Positions 42,668 to 53,708 of a stretch of DNA of 64,000 nucleotides are shown piece after piece. The translations under genes were made by a program, and so were the position numbers. Below the pieces are notes generated by a model. That model was not told the origin of the DNA and ran no database searches. It saw only the letters and a program-made list of their open reading frames with translations. The stretch is from Bacillus aquiflavi (GTDB taxonomy: Bacteria; Bacillota; Bacilli; Bacillales; Cytobacillaceae). The DNA is taken from NCBI RefSeq assembly GCF_019915265.1, contig NZ_CP082780.1, forward strand, positions 3,398,501 through 3,462,500. The letters run 5' to 3'. How positions within the stretch are numbered: position 1 is the stretch's first letter; every line of letters begins with the position of its first letter.

Positions 42668-43381
42668 TCAAAAGATTCTTTCATATCCGTACAATAATGA
42701 AACGAGAATAGCAACAATAATAATACCTGGAAGGAAATTTGCAACGCGAATTTTAGTTACACCTAGTAAATTAAGGCCGATTGCAAATATCATTAATCCA
42801 CCAGTTGCCGTCATTTCTAATATAAAATGATCCATAAGTTCTTGCGGGATAAGACGATCAATTTGGGTAGCAAAGAGGGCTATTCCTCCTTGATATATGA
42901 CTACTGGAATAACTGAAAAAATAACTCCGATTCCTAACGTTGTTGTTAATATTAATGCTGTAAATCCATCTATCATTGCTTTTGTATATAAAACAGCATG
43001 ATCTCCCCGAATACCGCTATCCAATGCACCTATAATTGCCATAGCTCCAATCACAAAAATTAACGTCGCAGTAACAAACCCTTGTGCAATACTGCCTTGC
43101 TCCTTTGAAGCAACTTTCTTTTCTAACCAAATTCCGAGCGCATTTAGTTTTGCTTCTAAAGCTAATATTTCTCCAATTACCGCACCAATAACAATACTTA
43201 AAATAACAATTAAAAAATTGGTACTTTTAAAGCCCATTTGTAGCCCTAAGACAATTACAGCAAGTGCTATTCCATGCATAACTGTTGCTTTTATTCCCTC
43301 GGGAATACGATGTAGCAGTTTTCCGATTAAAGTACCTATCATAATACAAATACCATTTACAATTGTTCCAAGCAGTACCAT
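42668..43381 (-). CDS. DUF554 membrane protein
   Basis: The start MVLLGTIVNGICIMIGTLIG follows AAAGGTGAATAAG; 237 residues. It has six to seven hydrophobic segments and DUF554 text such as ALDSGIRGDHAVLYTKAMID followed by GFTALILTTTLGIGVIFSV. Members are multispanning membrane proteins of unknown function (YdfK/YqgA-like), possibly transporters. It lies just after the spo0J region and converges on yyaC. Confidence 0.9.
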   Translation of the reverse strand: MVLLGTIVNGICIMIGTLIGKLLHRIPEGIKATVMHGIALAVIVLGLQMGFKSTNFLIVILSIVIGAVIGEILALEAKLNALGIWLEKKVASKEQGSIAQGFVTATLIFVIGAMAIIGALDSGIRGDHAVLYTKAMIDGFTALILTTTLGIGVIFSVIPVVIYQGGIALFATQIDRLIPQELMDHFILEMTATGGLMIFAIGLNLLGVTKIRVANFLPGIIIVAILVSLLYGYERIF

Positions 43382-43516
43382 CTTATTCACCTTTTCAACG
43401 CTTTAAAAGATTAATACTATTAAACTATCATGAAATCAATTTATTTCCTATCTTTTTTTACTTATGCTTATTTGAATAGATGCATTGTACTCGTTTTAGA
43501 GTGAAAAAAAAAGAAA

Positions 43517-43538
43517 AAAACCATCTTCACGATGGTTT
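43517..43538 (-). terminator. Terminator downstream of spo0J
   Basis: AACCATCGTGAAGATGGTT followed by TTTTTTCTTTTTTTT on the minus strand; 146 bases after the spo0J stop, with repeat copy E in between. Confidence 0.85.
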
Positions 43539-43589
43539 CAGCTTATAACAAAGTAAATTTTCGAACCAAATAACCTCAACAAATTGAAA

Positions 43590-43690
43590 ACGCTTGTCAG
43601 TCAAAGCCTTCAGGAACAGTTGTTCATGTTACAACGAAGTGCAAGCAAAGAAAAATGCGAAAGTTTATCAAGAGTACGATGGCTTATGAC
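43590..43690 (+). repeat. Dispersed intergenic repeat, copy E
   Basis: GCTTGTCAGTCAAAGCCTTC, CAGTTGTTCATGTTACAACG, AAGTGCAAGCAAAG and ATGCGAAAGTTTATCAAGAG: same block order as the other copies. It slightly overlaps the spo0J stop. Confidence 0.55.
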
Positions 43691-44538
43691 GAATAAGTCG
43701 TTTCTAATAGTTCGAGAATTCGTTCTAAATCTTCCTTTGATAAAAATTCAATTTCAATTTTCCCTTTATTTTTAGATTGCTTAATATGAACCGTTGTCCC
43801 AAACCTTTCTCGTAAAAATGATTCTTGTTCCACAATAAAAATGTCTCTTTCTTTTTTCTCCTTTTTTGTTTCACGTGAAACATTTTGATTCATTTTTTGA
43901 ATGAATAATTCTAATTGGCGGACATTTAATCCTTCATTTAAAACTTTCTTCACTACAGCAGGGAGATGATCTTTTTTCCGTAACCCAAGAAGAGCCCGTC
44001 CATGTCCCATCGATATTTTTCCTTCTGAAATGAGTGATTGGATCTGGGGCGGCAGCGAAAGTAAACGAATGTGGTTCGCTATATGCGGTCGGCTTTTTCC
44101 GAGGCGTTGTGCCAATTCTTCCTGTGTTAAGTTTAATCGCTCCATTAGCATTTGATAAGCTGCTCCTTCTTCGATAGGAGTTAAATCTTCACGCTGTAAA
44201 TTTTCAAGAACAGCTAACTCCATCATTTGCTGTTCGCTTAATTCGCGAACAACAACTGGCATTTCTTTAAGGCCGGCTTCTTTAGCTGCACGGTAACGCC
44301 TCTCACCAACTACAATTTCATAGCCTTTAATGCTTTTTCTCGCAATAATCGGTTGCAAAATTCCATGTTCTATGATTGATTGCTTTAATTCATCAATCGC
44401 TTCTTTTCGGAAAGCCTTTCTTGGTTGATATGGATTTGGTCGAAGGTCTTTTATTTTTATTTCACGAATCGTCTCTTCTTTGCTGACGTCAATATTCGTA
44501 AACAATGCATTGATTCCTTTTCCTAACCCTTTAGCCAT
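43684..44538 (-). CDS. spo0J: Chromosome partition protein Spo0J (ParB)
   Basis: A 284-residue CTP-dependent DNA clamp that loads at parS. It shows MAKGLGKGINALF, the Soj-contact N-terminus, ENPYQPRKAF-type text (LRPNPYQPRKAFRKEAIDEL), the CTP motif GERRYRAAKEAGL and the helix-turn-helix TQEELAQRLGKSRPHIANHI. A perfect parS lies inside the gene (43867-43882), as in B. subtilis. It overlaps soj by eight bases. Confidence 0.97.
   Translation of the reverse strand: MAKGLGKGINALFTNIDVSKEETIREIKIKDLRPNPYQPRKAFRKEAIDELKQSIIEHGILQPIIARKSIKGYEIVVGERRYRAAKEAGLKEMPVVVRELSEQQMMELAVLENLQREDLTPIEEGAAYQMLMERLNLTQEELAQRLGKSRPHIANHIRLLSLPPQIQSLISEGKISMGHGRALLGLRKKDHLPAVVKKVLNEGLNVRQLELFIQKMNQNVSRETKKEKKERDIFIVEQESFLRERFGTTVHIKQSKNKGKIEIEFLSKEDLERILELLETTYSS
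43867..43882. promoter_or_regulatory. parS site inside spo0J
   Basis: TGTTTCACGTGAAACA, perfect 16-base palindrome. Same position as the major parS of B. subtilis. Confidence 0.97.
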
Positions 44539-45292
44539 TTACAACCACTTCCTTTGCTAAATCTAAATACACTTCTGCTCCTCTTGATTTAGGGTCATAA
44601 ATAATAATCGGTTTTCCATGACTTGGAGCTTCGCTTAGACGAACATTACGGGGAATGATTGTTTTATATACTTTATCTTGAAAATATTTTTTCACTTCTT
44701 CAATTACTTGAATACCTAAGTTTGTCCGTGCATCTAACATAGTAAGGAGTACACCTTCAATTTTTAAATCTTGATTTAAGTGTTTTTGAACAAGACGAAC
44801 GGTGTTTAATAATTGGCTTAATCCTTCTAACGCATAGTACTCACATTGAACAGGTATGATCACGGAATCAGATGCCGTTAATGCATTAATTGTCAATAAC
44901 CCGAGTGAGGGCGGACAATCAATTAAAATATAATCAAAATTATTTTTTACGGCTTCTAAAGCTCTTTTTAATCGCACTTCTCTTGAAATGGTTGGAACAA
45001 GTTCTATTTCCGCACCAGCCAACTGAATTGTCGCAGGAATCACATATAAATTTTCAACTGTAGTTGGTTGAATAACCCGAATAGCTTCTTCGTCATCCAC
45101 CAATACATCATAAATACATTGGTCGACATCGGCTTTTTCAATTCCAACTCCACTCGTCGCATTTCCTTGTGGATCTATATCTACCATTAATACTTTTTTG
45201 CCGGTATAGGCTAAACATGCACCTAAATTAACTGAGGTTGTTGTTTTACCAACTCCTCCTTTTTGATTGGCGATCGCAATAATCCTGCCCAC
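44531..45292 (-). CDS. soj: Chromosome partition ATPase Soj (ParA)
   Basis: The 253-residue protein has the deviant Walker A motif NQKGGVGKTTTSVNLGACLA at residues 9-28, the DIDPQGNATSG switch region and LIDCPPSLGLLTINAL. It works with Spo0J in origin segregation and controls DnaA activity. Its gene is directly upstream of spo0J with an eight-base overlap. Confidence 0.98.
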   Translation of the reverse strand: MGRIIAIANQKGGVGKTTTSVNLGACLAYTGKKVLMVDIDPQGNATSGVGIEKADVDQCIYDVLVDDEEAIRVIQPTTVENLYVIPATIQLAGAEIELVPTISREVRLKRALEAVKNNFDYILIDCPPSLGLLTINALTASDSVIIPVQCEYYALEGLSQLLNTVRLVQKHLNQDLKIEGVLLTMLDARTNLGIQVIEEVKKYFQDKVYKTIIPRNVRLSEAPSHGKPIIIYDPKSRGAEVYLDLAKEVVVNG

Positions 45293-45423
45293 GATGTCAC
45301 CTACCTTCTTTCCCTACTAAAATAGCAATAGCAATCATCTCATTTATTTTATCATGAAATGTCCTAGAATTGATAAACATATAAAACAAAGAAAGCAGTA
45401 AAACCGCTTATGAGAAATAAAAA

Positions 45424-45470
45424 AACAGTGAGAAAGTAAACCTACATCTGTTTTAGCTTCTCACTATCAT
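45424..45470 (-). terminator. Terminator between noc and soj
   Basis: GTGAGAAGCTAAAAC... pairs with its partner ...CTTTCTCAC, then TTTTTTTATTT on the minus strand; it ends the noc transcript. Confidence 0.75.
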
Positions 45471-45494
45471 CTAATATCATATCGCTTAGCTAGT

Positions 45495-46355
45495 TCATTT
45501 CTTTTTAGGAATACGAATTGTAAATTGATAGTACTCCTCAAATTCCTTTTCCTCTGAGTCAAGATTTATTCCGCTATCTGCTACCATTGTCAGCGACTGT
45601 CGAATGGTATTTACAGCTATCCTCATATCTTTACTAAAAGTCTTTCTTTTTGGCTTAGTCTTTTGGTCTTTTTGTTCGAGTAATTTCATAACCCGTTCTT
45701 CTGTTTGTTTCACATTTAAATTTTTCTCACTATTTTCAGCTAATAGCATTCGTTGTTTTTCAGGATCTTTTAACGGAATAAGAGCACGAGCGTGCCTTTC
45801 TGTAATAATTTTATTCAACAAGGCATCTTGAACTTCACTTGGCAACTTTAAAAGTCTTAGCTTATTAGCAACTGTTGACTGTCCTTTTCCCAATCGTTGT
45901 GCTAATGCTTCTTGAGTTAACTGATGAAGCTCTATCAATTTCCCGTAAGCAATCGCTTCTTCAATTGGAGATAGTTCTTCCCGTTGTAAATTTTCTATTA
46001 ACGCAACTGACGCCGTTTCAGTATCATTTAAATTTTTAATAATTGCTGGTGCTGTTTCCCATTGGAGCTTTTTCATTGCCCGCCAGCGACGTTCGCCAGC
46101 AATAATTTCAAACTGATTTTCTTCATATTCTCTTACAACTATCGGTTGAATAATCCCATGTGTATGTATCGTTCTAGCTAATTCATCTATTTTTTCTTCA
46201 TCAAAAATTGTCCGAGGTTGGAAACGGTTTGGAACAATATGATCAATTGGAATTTTACGAATTTCTTCTTGTTCATCTTCATCAACTTGATCTATCTCTT
46301 TATCTTCTTCTTCTTTTTCACCCAATCCAAAAAAACGAGAGAAAGTATGCTTCAT
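45495..46355 (-). CDS. noc: Nucleoid occlusion protein Noc
   Basis: A 286-residue ParB paralogue that blocks division over the nucleoid and binds the membrane by its N-terminus. The start [18 protein letters not shown] is the amphipathic membrane-targeting helix with acidic patch. ParB-like parts follow: [20 protein letters not shown], the CTP motif [11 protein letters not shown], and the helix-turn-helix [20 protein letters not shown]. It lies next to rsmG as in B. subtilis. Confidence 0.95.
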   Translation of the reverse strand: MKHTFSRFFGLGEKEEEDKEIDQVDEDEQEEIRKIPIDHIVPNRFQPRTIFDEEKIDELARTIHTHGIIQPIVVREYEENQFEIIAGERRWRAMKKLQWETAPAIIKNLNDTETASVALIENLQREELSPIEEAIAYGKLIELHQLTQEALAQRLGKGQSTVANKLRLLKLPSEVQDALLNKIITERHARALIPLKDPEKQRMLLAENSEKNLNVKQTEERVMKLLEQKDQKTKPKRKTFSKDMRIAVNTIRQSLTMVADSGINLDSEEKEFEEYYQFTIRIPKKK

Positions 46356-46466
46356 AGTCCTGCACCACCTTTATGAAACTCCCTTTACATATTCTCTATT
46401 CTCTAAAAAAAGACAAGTTCCTGCCTATTTGGTTATATACTTACAATGAAAATTAGCTGCACGCAG

Positions 46467-47183
46467 TTATTCAATTGGATCCTTATTTGGTGTTCCAGGC
46501 TTGCGCGGATATTTTTTCGGTGTCTGCTTTATTTTATTCACCATCATAATCGTTCGCTCACTTTCCTCAATTGGAAGGAGAAAAGAATGGATGTTGTTAA
46601 TTTTACCACCTAATAAAGCAACTGCCTTTTTCCCTTTTTCTAGTTCCTCTAGTCCACTTGCACCTTTTAACGCAATAAATGTTCCCCCAACTTTCGCTAA
46701 TGGTAAACAAAATTCCGCTAAAACAGACATCCTTGCAACAGCTCTTGCCATGACAATATCATATGCTTCACGATGCTCTCTTCTTTTTCCAAAAGTTTCA
46801 GCACGATCGTGAATAAACTCAACATTTTCCAATGATAGCATATTTGCAAGGTGTTTTAAAAACGTAATTCTTTTATTTAAAGAATCAACAATTGTTACGT
46901 GTAAATTCGGAAAGGCAATTTTAATTGGGATACTAGGAAAACCTGCACCTGCGCCTACATCACAAATATGGAATGGTTTATTAAAATCAAAATAAAAGGC
47001 GGCAGAAATTGAATCGTAAAAATGCTTTAAATACACATCTTCCTTGTTAGTAATTGCGGTCAAGTTAATCTTCTTATTCCATTCCACTAATAATTCATAA
47101 TAAAGCTCATACTGCTGTAATTGACGGGAAGAAAGGGAGATCCCCTTTTCCGCCAATAAACTAGTGAACTGTTCCGTGTTCAT
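46467..47183 (-). CDS. rsmG: 16S rRNA m7G527 methyltransferase RsmG
   Basis: The 238-residue protein methylates G527 of 16S rRNA with SAM. The SAM loop is [20 protein letters not shown] (about 70-90), followed by [18 protein letters not shown] and [14 protein letters not shown]. It starts [19 protein letters not shown] and lies 18 bases after mnmG. Loss gives low-level streptomycin resistance in relatives; no defect is seen here. Confidence 0.97.
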   Translation of the reverse strand: MNTEQFTSLLAEKGISLSSRQLQQYELYYELLVEWNKKINLTAITNKEDVYLKHFYDSISAAFYFDFNKPFHICDVGAGAGFPSIPIKIAFPNLHVTIVDSLNKRITFLKHLANMLSLENVEFIHDRAETFGKRREHREAYDIVMARAVARMSVLAEFCLPLAKVGGTFIALKGASGLEELEKGKKAVALLGGKINNIHSFLLPIEESERTIMMVNKIKQTPKKYPRKPGTPNKDPIE

Positions 47184-47200
47184 AAATTAATCCTTCCTCT

Positions 47201-49090
47201 TTATTCATTTGTTACGCGTGCAATTCGACCTTGTTCTAAATACACAAGCAAAATAGAAATATCCGCAGGATTTACTCCGGAAATTCGTGATGCTTGAGCA
47301 ATTGATAATGGCCGAACTTCTTTTAGATTATGTCTGGCTTCTTTGGCAATACCAGAAATGGCATCATAATCAATATCTTCGGGATTTTTTTTATCCTCCA
47401 TTTTTTTCAATCGCTCTACTTGTTGTAACGATTTATCAATATATCCTTCGTATTTGATTTGAATTTCAACTTGTTCCGTTACATCTTTATCAATTTCAAT
47501 ATCGCTAGGAGCTAACTTTTGAATATGTGCATATGTCATTTCCGGGCGTTTTAATAAATCTGATGCTCTTACACCATCTTTTAGCGGACTGCCACCTTGT
47601 TGCTGAACAAGTGCTTGCGCTTCCTTCGACGGTTTAATAATAATTGATCTTAATCGTTTTATTTCTTTTTCAATTGCTGTTTTTTTTAATTTGAATTTTT
47701 TATAACGTTCTTCTGAAATTAACCCAATCTTGTATCCAAGTTCTGTTAGGCGAAGATCAGCATTATCATGGCGAAGAAGTAATCGATATTCGGCCCGGGA
47801 TGTTAATAACCGGTACGGTTCACTCGTTCCTTTTGTAACAAGGTCATCGATTAATACGCCAATATATGCTTCAGAACGACTTAAAATAATCGCTTCTTTG
47901 TTAAAAACATACCGGGCAGCGTTGATCCCAGCCATTAAACCTTGTGCAGCCGCTTCCTCATAGCCCGATGTTCCGTTAATTTGCCCAGCAGAATAAAGAT
48001 TTTTTATAACTTTTGTTTCAAGTGTTGGCCAAAGCTGTGTCGGAATAATTGCATCATATTCTATCGCATAGCCTGGGCGCATCATTTGAGCATTTTCCAG
48101 TCCAGGTACAGATTTGATTAGATGAGGTTGAACGTCTTCTGGTAGACTTGTTGACAAGCCCTGTACGTATACTTCCTCAGTATTTCTCCCTTCTGGTTCT
48201 AAAAAGATTTGGTGACGCGGTTTATCGTGAAAACGTACAATCTTATCTTCCACTGAAGGACAATAACGCGGCCCTTTTCCTTTAATCATACCTGAATACA
48301 TTGGTGAGCGGTGCAAGTTTTTCTCGATAATATTGTGCGTTTCTTTGCTTGTATATGTGAGCCAGCATGGCAGTTGATCGGTTATATATTCAGTTGTTTC
48401 GTAAGAAAAAGCATGCGGAGTTTTGTCACCTGGCTGAATTTCTGTTTTACTATAGTCAATTGTCTTTCCATTTACACGCGGCGGTGTACCTGTTTTAAAG
48501 CGTACGAGCTCAAAGCCAAGTTCTTTTAAATAATCTGCTAATTTAATTGATGGCTGTTGATTATTCGGTCCGCTTGAATATTTAAGTTCTCCAATAATAA
48601 TTTCTCCACGTAAAAAAGTTCCAGTCGTTATAACAACTGCTTTTGATCGGAACACAGCCCCAGTTTTCGTAATAACTCCTTTACATACTCCATCTTCGAC
48701 TATCAGTTGTTCAACCATTCCTTGAACTAATGTCAGGTTTGGTTCATTTTCTAAGGTTTTTTTCATTTCGTGTTGATACATAAACTTATCAGCTTGGGCT
48801 CTTAAGGCACGAACAGCCGGGCCTTTACCTGTATTCAACATTCTCATTTGAATATGCGTTTTATCAAGATTCTTCGCTATCTGTCCGCCAAGAGCATCGA
48901 TTTCTCTTACGACGTTGCCTTTTGCCGGTCCCCCTATTGAAGGATTGCATGGCATAAAAGCAACCATATCAAGATTAATTGTAATCATTAATGTTTTTGC
49001 TCCGATTCGAGCTGCTGCTAAGCCTGCTTCACATCCTGCATGCCCAGCACCGATTACAATGACATCATAATTTCCGGCCTCGTATTGCAT
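47201..49090 (-). CDS. mnmG: tRNA U34 modification enzyme MnmG (GidA)
   Basis: The start [20 protein letters not shown] follows AAAGGAGGCTTCTT and gives the usual 629 residues. It carries the FAD loop [38 protein letters not shown] and the C-terminal tRNA-binding region ending [14 protein letters not shown]. It makes cmnm5 or nm5 at U34 together with MnmE, encoded 20 bases upstream. Confidence 0.98.
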   Translation of the reverse strand: MQYEAGNYDVIVIGAGHAGCEAGLAAARIGAKTLMITINLDMVAFMPCNPSIGGPAKGNVVREIDALGGQIAKNLDKTHIQMRMLNTGKGPAVRALRAQADKFMYQHEMKKTLENEPNLTLVQGMVEQLIVEDGVCKGVITKTGAVFRSKAVVITTGTFLRGEIIIGELKYSSGPNNQQPSIKLADYLKELGFELVRFKTGTPPRVNGKTIDYSKTEIQPGDKTPHAFSYETTEYITDQLPCWLTYTSKETHNIIEKNLHRSPMYSGMIKGKGPRYCPSVEDKIVRFHDKPRHQIFLEPEGRNTEEVYVQGLSTSLPEDVQPHLIKSVPGLENAQMMRPGYAIEYDAIIPTQLWPTLETKVIKNLYSAGQINGTSGYEEAAAQGLMAGINAARYVFNKEAIILSRSEAYIGVLIDDLVTKGTSEPYRLLTSRAEYRLLLRHDNADLRLTELGYKIGLISEERYKKFKLKKTAIEKEIKRLRSIIIKPSKEAQALVQQQGGSPLKDGVRASDLLKRPEMTYAHIQKLAPSDIEIDKDVTEQVEIQIKYEGYIDKSLQQVERLKKMEDKKNPEDIDYDAISGIAKEARHNLKEVRPLSIAQASRISGVNPADISILLVYLEQGRIARVTNE

Positions 49091-49110
49091 AAGAAGCCTC
49101 CTTTCTTTAC

Positions 49111-50496
49111 TTACTTTCCTAAACAAAATTGTGAGAATAGCTGGTCAATCAAACTTTCGTGTACACTCTCACCGATAATTTCACCTAATAGCTCCCACGT
49201 TCTTGTTAAATCAATTTGGACGATATCAATTGGTGTACCTGATTCAACCCCTTGAATGGCTTCATTAATAGCTGTTAAAGCCTGATTTAATAGTGCAACA
49301 TGCCGCGTGTTTGATACGTATGTCATATCTGCCGATTCAAGAGACCCTTCAAAAAATAATGCTGCAAGCGCTTCTTCTAGCTCATCTACTCCTTTGTCTA
49401 AAAGAAGAGAGGTTGAAACGATTTTATGACCGTTTGCAAGCTTATGTACTTTATCCAGATCAATCTTTTGCTTCAAATCGGTTTTGTTAATAATGACAAT
49501 AACGTCCATTCCAGCTACAGCTGCAAATAATTTTTCATCTTCTTCTGTCAACTCATCAGAAAAGTTTAATACAAATAAAATTAAGTCTGCTTTCGTAAGT
49601 ACTTGCCGTGATTTCTCTACTCCAATCCGTTCAACAATATCCTCTGTTTCCCGAATTCCAGCAGTATCAATAAGTCTTAACGGCACCCCTCTTATATTAA
49701 CGTACTCCTCAATGACATCACGGGTAGTTCCAGGAATATCTGTTACAATCGCTTTGTTTTCCTGTATTAAACTATTAAGTAATGACGACTTTCCTACATT
49801 TGGACGACCAATAATAACAGTAGATAAACCTTCTCGTAAAATTTTCCCTTGTTGTGATGTTTTTAATAACCGTTCAATTTCAGAACGGATATACAAAGCT
49901 TTTTCAATTAAAATATGATGAGTCATTTCTTCTACGTCATCATACTCAGGGTAATCAATATTAACCTCAATGTGAGCAAGTATCTCTAATATTTCTTGCC
50001 GAAGCTTTTTAATGAGCTTCGATAATCGTCCTTCCATTTGACTTAAAGCTACATTCATTGCCCGATCAGTTTTTGCACGGATTAAATCAATGACTGCTTC
50101 TGCTTGAGAAAGATCAATCCGCCCATTTAAAAAAGCACGCTTCGTAAATTCTCCTGGTTCAGCAAGGCGTGCACCGTTATTTAACACTAGTTGTAAAACG
50201 CGATTAACCGAAACCATTTCTCCATGACAATTTATTTCAACAATATCTTCTTTTGTAAATGTTTTAGGAGCTTTCATCACTGAAACCATTACTTCTTCAA
50301 CAGTTTGTCCTGTTTTTGGATCAATTAAATGGCCGTAATGAATCGTATGTGTCGGTACATCTTTTAATTGTTTGCCACTTACCCCATGAAAAAGTTTATT
50401 AGCAATTTTAATCGCTTCCTGCCCGCTTAACCGAACAATTGCAATAGCACCTTCCCCCATTGGAGTGGAAATTGCTGCTATCGTATCAAATTGCAT
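49111..50496 (-). CDS. mnmE: tRNA modification GTPase MnmE (TrmE)
   Basis: The 461-residue protein has an N-terminal folate-binding domain ([20 protein letters not shown]), a helical domain, an inserted G domain with [12 protein letters not shown] (about 226-237), [16 protein letters not shown] and NKTD, and the C-terminal FCLGK with the essential Cys. It acts as a complex with MnmG. DnaA boxes lie upstream (50647-50740). Confidence 0.98.
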   Translation of the reverse strand: MQFDTIAAISTPMGEGAIAIVRLSGQEAIKIANKLFHGVSGKQLKDVPTHTIHYGHLIDPKTGQTVEEVMVSVMKAPKTFTKEDIVEINCHGEMVSVNRVLQLVLNNGARLAEPGEFTKRAFLNGRIDLSQAEAVIDLIRAKTDRAMNVALSQMEGRLSKLIKKLRQEILEILAHIEVNIDYPEYDDVEEMTHHILIEKALYIRSEIERLLKTSQQGKILREGLSTVIIGRPNVGKSSLLNSLIQENKAIVTDIPGTTRDVIEEYVNIRGVPLRLIDTAGIRETEDIVERIGVEKSRQVLTKADLILFVLNFSDELTEEDEKLFAAVAGMDVIVIINKTDLKQKIDLDKVHKLANGHKIVSTSLLLDKGVDELEEALAALFFEGSLESADMTYVSNTRHVALLNQALTAINEAIQGVESGTPIDIVQIDLTRTWELLGEIIGESVHESLIDQLFSQFCLGK

Positions 50497-50646
50497 CTTT
50501 TCACCCCTTTTCTTTATGAGAGGTTGTCCATATCGTGTTAAAAAGATTGCACACGTTTTATGATATAGAGGATATGGTCCTCTTTGATTGATTTAGTGGA
50601 TAAAAAATATAACACAGACTTTCACTATATCAAAACCTCGCTAAAA

Positions 50647-50740
50647 ATATCCACATGTGAATTTTAACATACAATATATTTTATCTTATCCACATGTGAA
50701 TAACAATAAAGTACAACAGACTTTTTTTTACTTTTCCACA
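50647..50740. promoter_or_regulatory. DnaA-box cluster between mnmE and jag
   Basis: ATATCCACATGTGAAT (from 50647), TTATCCACA (50686-50694, perfect, within a second CCACATGTGAAT palindrome) and TTTTCCACA (50732-50740). It lies about 3 kb from dnaA on the other side of rpmH. Confidence 0.65.
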
Positions 50741-50828
50741 ATCAAAATTTTTAGTCAAGTATGACCATTCTCATTATTTATTAACATTATTTTAAACAAT
50801 TAACTGTCTTATAACCCATTTATTCCAA

Positions 50829-50868
50829 AATAAAAAGTCCCTAGGCAAATATATCTAGAGACTTTAAA
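50829..50868. terminator. Hairpin in the mnmE-jag spacer
   Basis: AGTCCCTAG and CTAGAGACT pair around a 12-base interior. The spacer 50497-50954 has no gene; it holds the DnaA boxes, this hairpin and the jag terminator. Confidence 0.45.
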
Positions 50869-50913
50869 ATTGTGAAAATTCCATTGTGCTTGTACACAAC
50901 ACTTTTTAATTAA

Positions 50914-50953
50914 GTAAAAAGCTCCTAAACGTAAAATGCTTAGGAGCTTGTCT
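50914..50953 (-). terminator. Terminator after jag
   Basis: AAGCTCCTAAGC and its partner GTTTAGGAGCTT pair over ATTTTAC, then TTTTTACTT on the minus strand. Confidence 0.85.
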
Positions 50954-50954
50954 T

Positions 50955-51602
50955 TTAATCTTTATTTGTAGGATACTTACTTTTCTTTACAGGTGAAATG
51001 ACTAGATGACGGTATGGCTCTGTCCCAGTTGAGAAAGTTTTAATACGCTTTTCATCTGCTAAAGCAGAATGAATCACTTTCCGCTCATATGAAGGCATCG
51101 GCTCAAGTGCTACATCTTGTTGAGTTCTTAATGCTTTTTGAGCAAGCCGTTCAGCTAAATGGACAAGAGTATCATTTCGTCTTTTTCGATAATCTTCAGC
51201 ATCAAGCATAATGGTTAAATATTGATCTGAAAAACGATTCGCAACAAGTTGCGTTAAATATTGGAGGGAATTAAGAGTTTGCCCTCTTTTACCAATTAAC
51301 AGGGCAATTTTTTCTCCCGTTAAAACAAATTGAATAAATCTTCCATCCCGAATGACTTCAATGTTAATTGGCGCATTCATTTTATTAGCAACACTTAAAA
51401 GAAACTTTTGTGCTTCTTCTATTGGATCAATGATAACTTTTACCTTCACGACAGCTGGTCGCGAACAAAAAATTCCAAAAATACCTTTTTTGCCCTCGTC
51501 GACAATTGTCACTTCTGTGCGGTCTTTCGTTGTGTTTAATTGAGCTAAAGCTGATTTGACTGCTTCTTCGACAGTTTGTCCCGTAGCAGTTACTTGTTTC
51601 AC
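50955..51602 (-). CDS. jag: RNA-binding protein Jag (KhpB/EloR)
   Basis: The 215-residue protein has the Jag-N domain ([23 protein letters not shown]-type loop), a KH domain with [14 protein letters not shown] (about 118-131) and an R3H domain ending [13 protein letters not shown]. It is the partner of KhpA in RNA binding. The gene overlaps spoIIIJ by four bases. Confidence 0.96.
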   Translation of the reverse strand: MKQVTATGQTVEEAVKSALAQLNTTKDRTEVTIVDEGKKGIFGIFCSRPAVVKVKVIIDPIEEAQKFLLSVANKMNAPINIEVIRDGRFIQFVLTGEKIALLIGKRGQTLNSLQYLTQLVANRFSDQYLTIMLDAEDYRKRRNDTLVHLAERLAQKALRTQQDVALEPMPSYERKVIHSALADEKRIKTFSTGTEPYRHLVISPVKKSKYPTNKD

Positions 51603-52375
51603 TTTTTCGCTCCCCCCGCATTTCCCGTCGCTTGACTCTTAAGCTCGGGACCTTTTATAAAATAGGTTTGAATGATCATAAAAATATTTCCAACTACCCA
51701 ATAAAGAGGAAGTGCTGCTGGTAAATTAATAGCAAATATAATAATCATAATTGGCATCATCCACAGCATCATTGCCATTTGCGGATTTTGTCCTTCTGTT
51801 CCTGCCATCATTACCTTCTGCTGGATAAAGGTAGTTGCCCCAGCAATGAGCGGTAAAATGAAAAACGGGTCTTTTTCTCCAAGTTCAAACCATAAAAATG
51901 CTTGATTTTTAATTTCAGGAGTTCGATTAATTGCATGATAAAAGCCCATTAGAATCGGAAGTTGGATCAAAAGCGGAAAACATCCTGCAAATGGATTTAC
52001 TCCATGCTTTTGAAATAACCCCATCATTTCTTGTTGAAGCTTTTGTTGTGTCTGTTGATCTTTTGAACTGTATTTCTCTTTAAGTTTTTGTAACTCAGGC
52101 TGTAACGCCTGCATAGCCTTCGAACTTTTTGTTTGTTTAATCATCAATGGCAAAATAGCTAAACGAATTAAAATTGTAACAAGAATGATAGATAAACCAT
52201 AGCTGCCTCCTATCATTACAGCTACTTTCGTAATTAACCATGATAGCGGATAAACAATATATTGGTTCCAAAAGCCTGTACTCTCTGAAGTGATGGGCTG
52301 GTTAAATTCTGTACAACCAGTTAAAATGGTTATAAGCGAAAATAATCCAATTAAAAGAAGTATTCGCCTTTTCAA
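51599..52375 (-). CDS. spoIIIJ: Membrane protein insertase SpoIIIJ (YidC1)
   Basis: The 258-residue protein has a lipoprotein signal with lipobox LTGC (Cys at about 21), then five membrane segments. The YidC core text [20 protein letters not shown] (with the groove Arg) and [20 protein letters not shown] is present. It inserts membrane proteins and in B. subtilis is needed for forespore sigma-G activation. The order rnpA-spoIIIJ-jag is conserved. Confidence 0.96.
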   Translation of the reverse strand: MKRRILLLIGLFSLITILTGCTEFNQPITSESTGFWNQYIVYPLSWLITKVAVMIGGSYGLSIILVTILIRLAILPLMIKQTKSSKAMQALQPELQKLKEKYSSKDQQTQQKLQQEMMGLFQKHGVNPFAGCFPLLIQLPILMGFYHAINRTPEIKNQAFLWFELGEKDPFFILPLIAGATTFIQQKVMMAGTEGQNPQMAMMLWMMPIMIIIFAINLPAALPLYWVVGNIFMIIQTYFIKGPELKSQATGNAGGAKK

Positions 52376-52535
52376 ACGTTTTTCCTCCTAACTGCAACGT
52401 TTTTTAAAGTCATTTATTAATATAAAGGCTTGTCCAGTAAAACATATTTTCAATGATAAATAGTGAAAAAGCCTTTACGATCTTTTTAAACAATATTTTA
52501 TCATAAACATAACTACAGTTGTGTTATTGATTGTA

Positions 52536-52886
52536 TTAATTCCGCTTTTTTTTCAACACTTTTGCTAGCTTAAGAACGTGGATCAAGCTTTTTTTTACTT
52601 CATGGAAGTTCATTTCAGCAGCTGGCTTCCTAGCAATAATGATATAATCATTTTCATTATGTACTTCACCCATTAGCTCATGGAAAGACTGGCGAATATA
52701 GCGTTTAATTTCATTTCTTTTTACGGCATTTCCTATTTTTTTGCTGACTGAGAGACCAATCCTAAAATGTACTTGATCTTTTTTTGGTAACACATAGACT
52801 ACAAATTGCCGGTTCGCATACGACTTCCCTTTTTTAAAAACTTCTTGAAACTCTTTATTTTTTTTAATTCGAAATTCCTTTTTCAT
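52536..52886 (-). CDS. rnpA: Ribonuclease P protein component
   Basis: The second ATG ([17 protein letters not shown]) is chosen because AGGTGC is correctly spaced for it, which gives the usual 116 residues; an ATG two codons upstream is too close. The RNA-binding RNR-type motif is [19 protein letters not shown] (about 55-75). It forms RNase P with the RNA rnpB. It is 62 bases after the rpmH terminator hairpin. Confidence 0.96.
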   Translation of the reverse strand: MKKEFRIKKNKEFQEVFKKGKSYANRQFVVYVLPKKDQVHFRIGLSVSKKIGNAVKRNEIKRYIRQSFHELMGEVHNENDYIIIARKPAAEMNFHEVKKSLIHVLKLAKVLKKKRN

Positions 52887-52943
52887 TTTCATGCACCTAC
52901 AATCCAGATATGGATCAGATTGCTATTAACCTTTGTTATGAGA

Positions 52944-52970
52944 AAAAAGACCACTGAGACTTTCAGTGGC
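52944..52970 (-). terminator. Hairpin terminator between rpmH and rnpA
   Basis: GGCCACTGAAAGTCTCAGTG and following GTC, then TTTTTTCTC on the minus strand. It would reduce rnpA relative to rpmH transcription. Confidence 0.75.
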
Positions 52971-53105
52971 CTAAGCTGATAAAGCTTTTCTTCCTCTACG
53001 ACGTCGAGAAGCAAGAATTTTACGTCCATTCTTACTGCTCATACGACTGCGGAAACCATGAATTTTACTTCTTTTACGTTTTTTAGGTTGAAAAGTTCGT
53101 TTCAT
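52971..53105 (-). CDS. rpmH: Ribosomal protein L34
   Basis: A 44-residue gene ([20 protein letters not shown], then [20 protein letters not shown] and ALSA). GGGAGGTGTCATATA precedes the ATG. It is the normal divergent neighbour of dnaA across the origin. Confidence 0.98.
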   Translation of the reverse strand: MKRTFQPKKRKRSKIHGFRSRMSSKNGRKILASRRRRGRKALSA

Positions 53106-53708
53106 TATATGACACCTCCCTGAGGAATAACACTCAAATAGCAATATCCAAGACAGTCTTTCTAATTATATAAACGTCAATCCGAATAGTCAACTCCTCG
53201 ATCCTGATTTATTTTTCTGGTAAGTAAAAATACCCTATCACAACCCTACTTGTGATTTTCACGCACAACTTTTTTACCAAATAAGAATCCGTTAATTAAA
53301 CTGTGGATAATTTTTTTCGCTATTTTTCTTATCCACAACACATATTGACAACTTTTTCACAAATATAATAATTGTGGACAATATATACTCACATGTGTTT
53401 TACTTGTGGATAAAGTAATTAAAGACATTGCACCACTTGACATAATTTGATATCATATTTGTGTTTTCATTCTGTGAATAAAACGATTTTAAACTTTGTT
53501 ATCCACAAAATGTGGATATGTTGTGGATATGTTATTCACTTGTCTTTATAAAACTTGTCCACAGTTAGTGGATATTGTCGAAACTTCATTTTACATCCTT
53601 ATTATATGGTTTTCCACATTATTAGGTTCGTATATTTATAAAATTATAGTCATTTTCAATAATCTAAATCCGCTATTTGGAAAAAATACATAAAGGAGGG
53701 GACATCTT
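53106..53708. other. oriC, rpmH-dnaA spacer with DnaA boxes
   Basis: Perfect TTATCCACA boxes (either strand) at 53302-53310, 53329-53337, 53405-53413 and 53499-53507; near-perfect ones at 53373-53381, 53511-53519, 53522-53530, 53555-53563 and 53610-53618. This is the upstream part of a bipartite Bacillus origin and also the dnaA promoter region. No gene is present. Confidence 0.92.
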
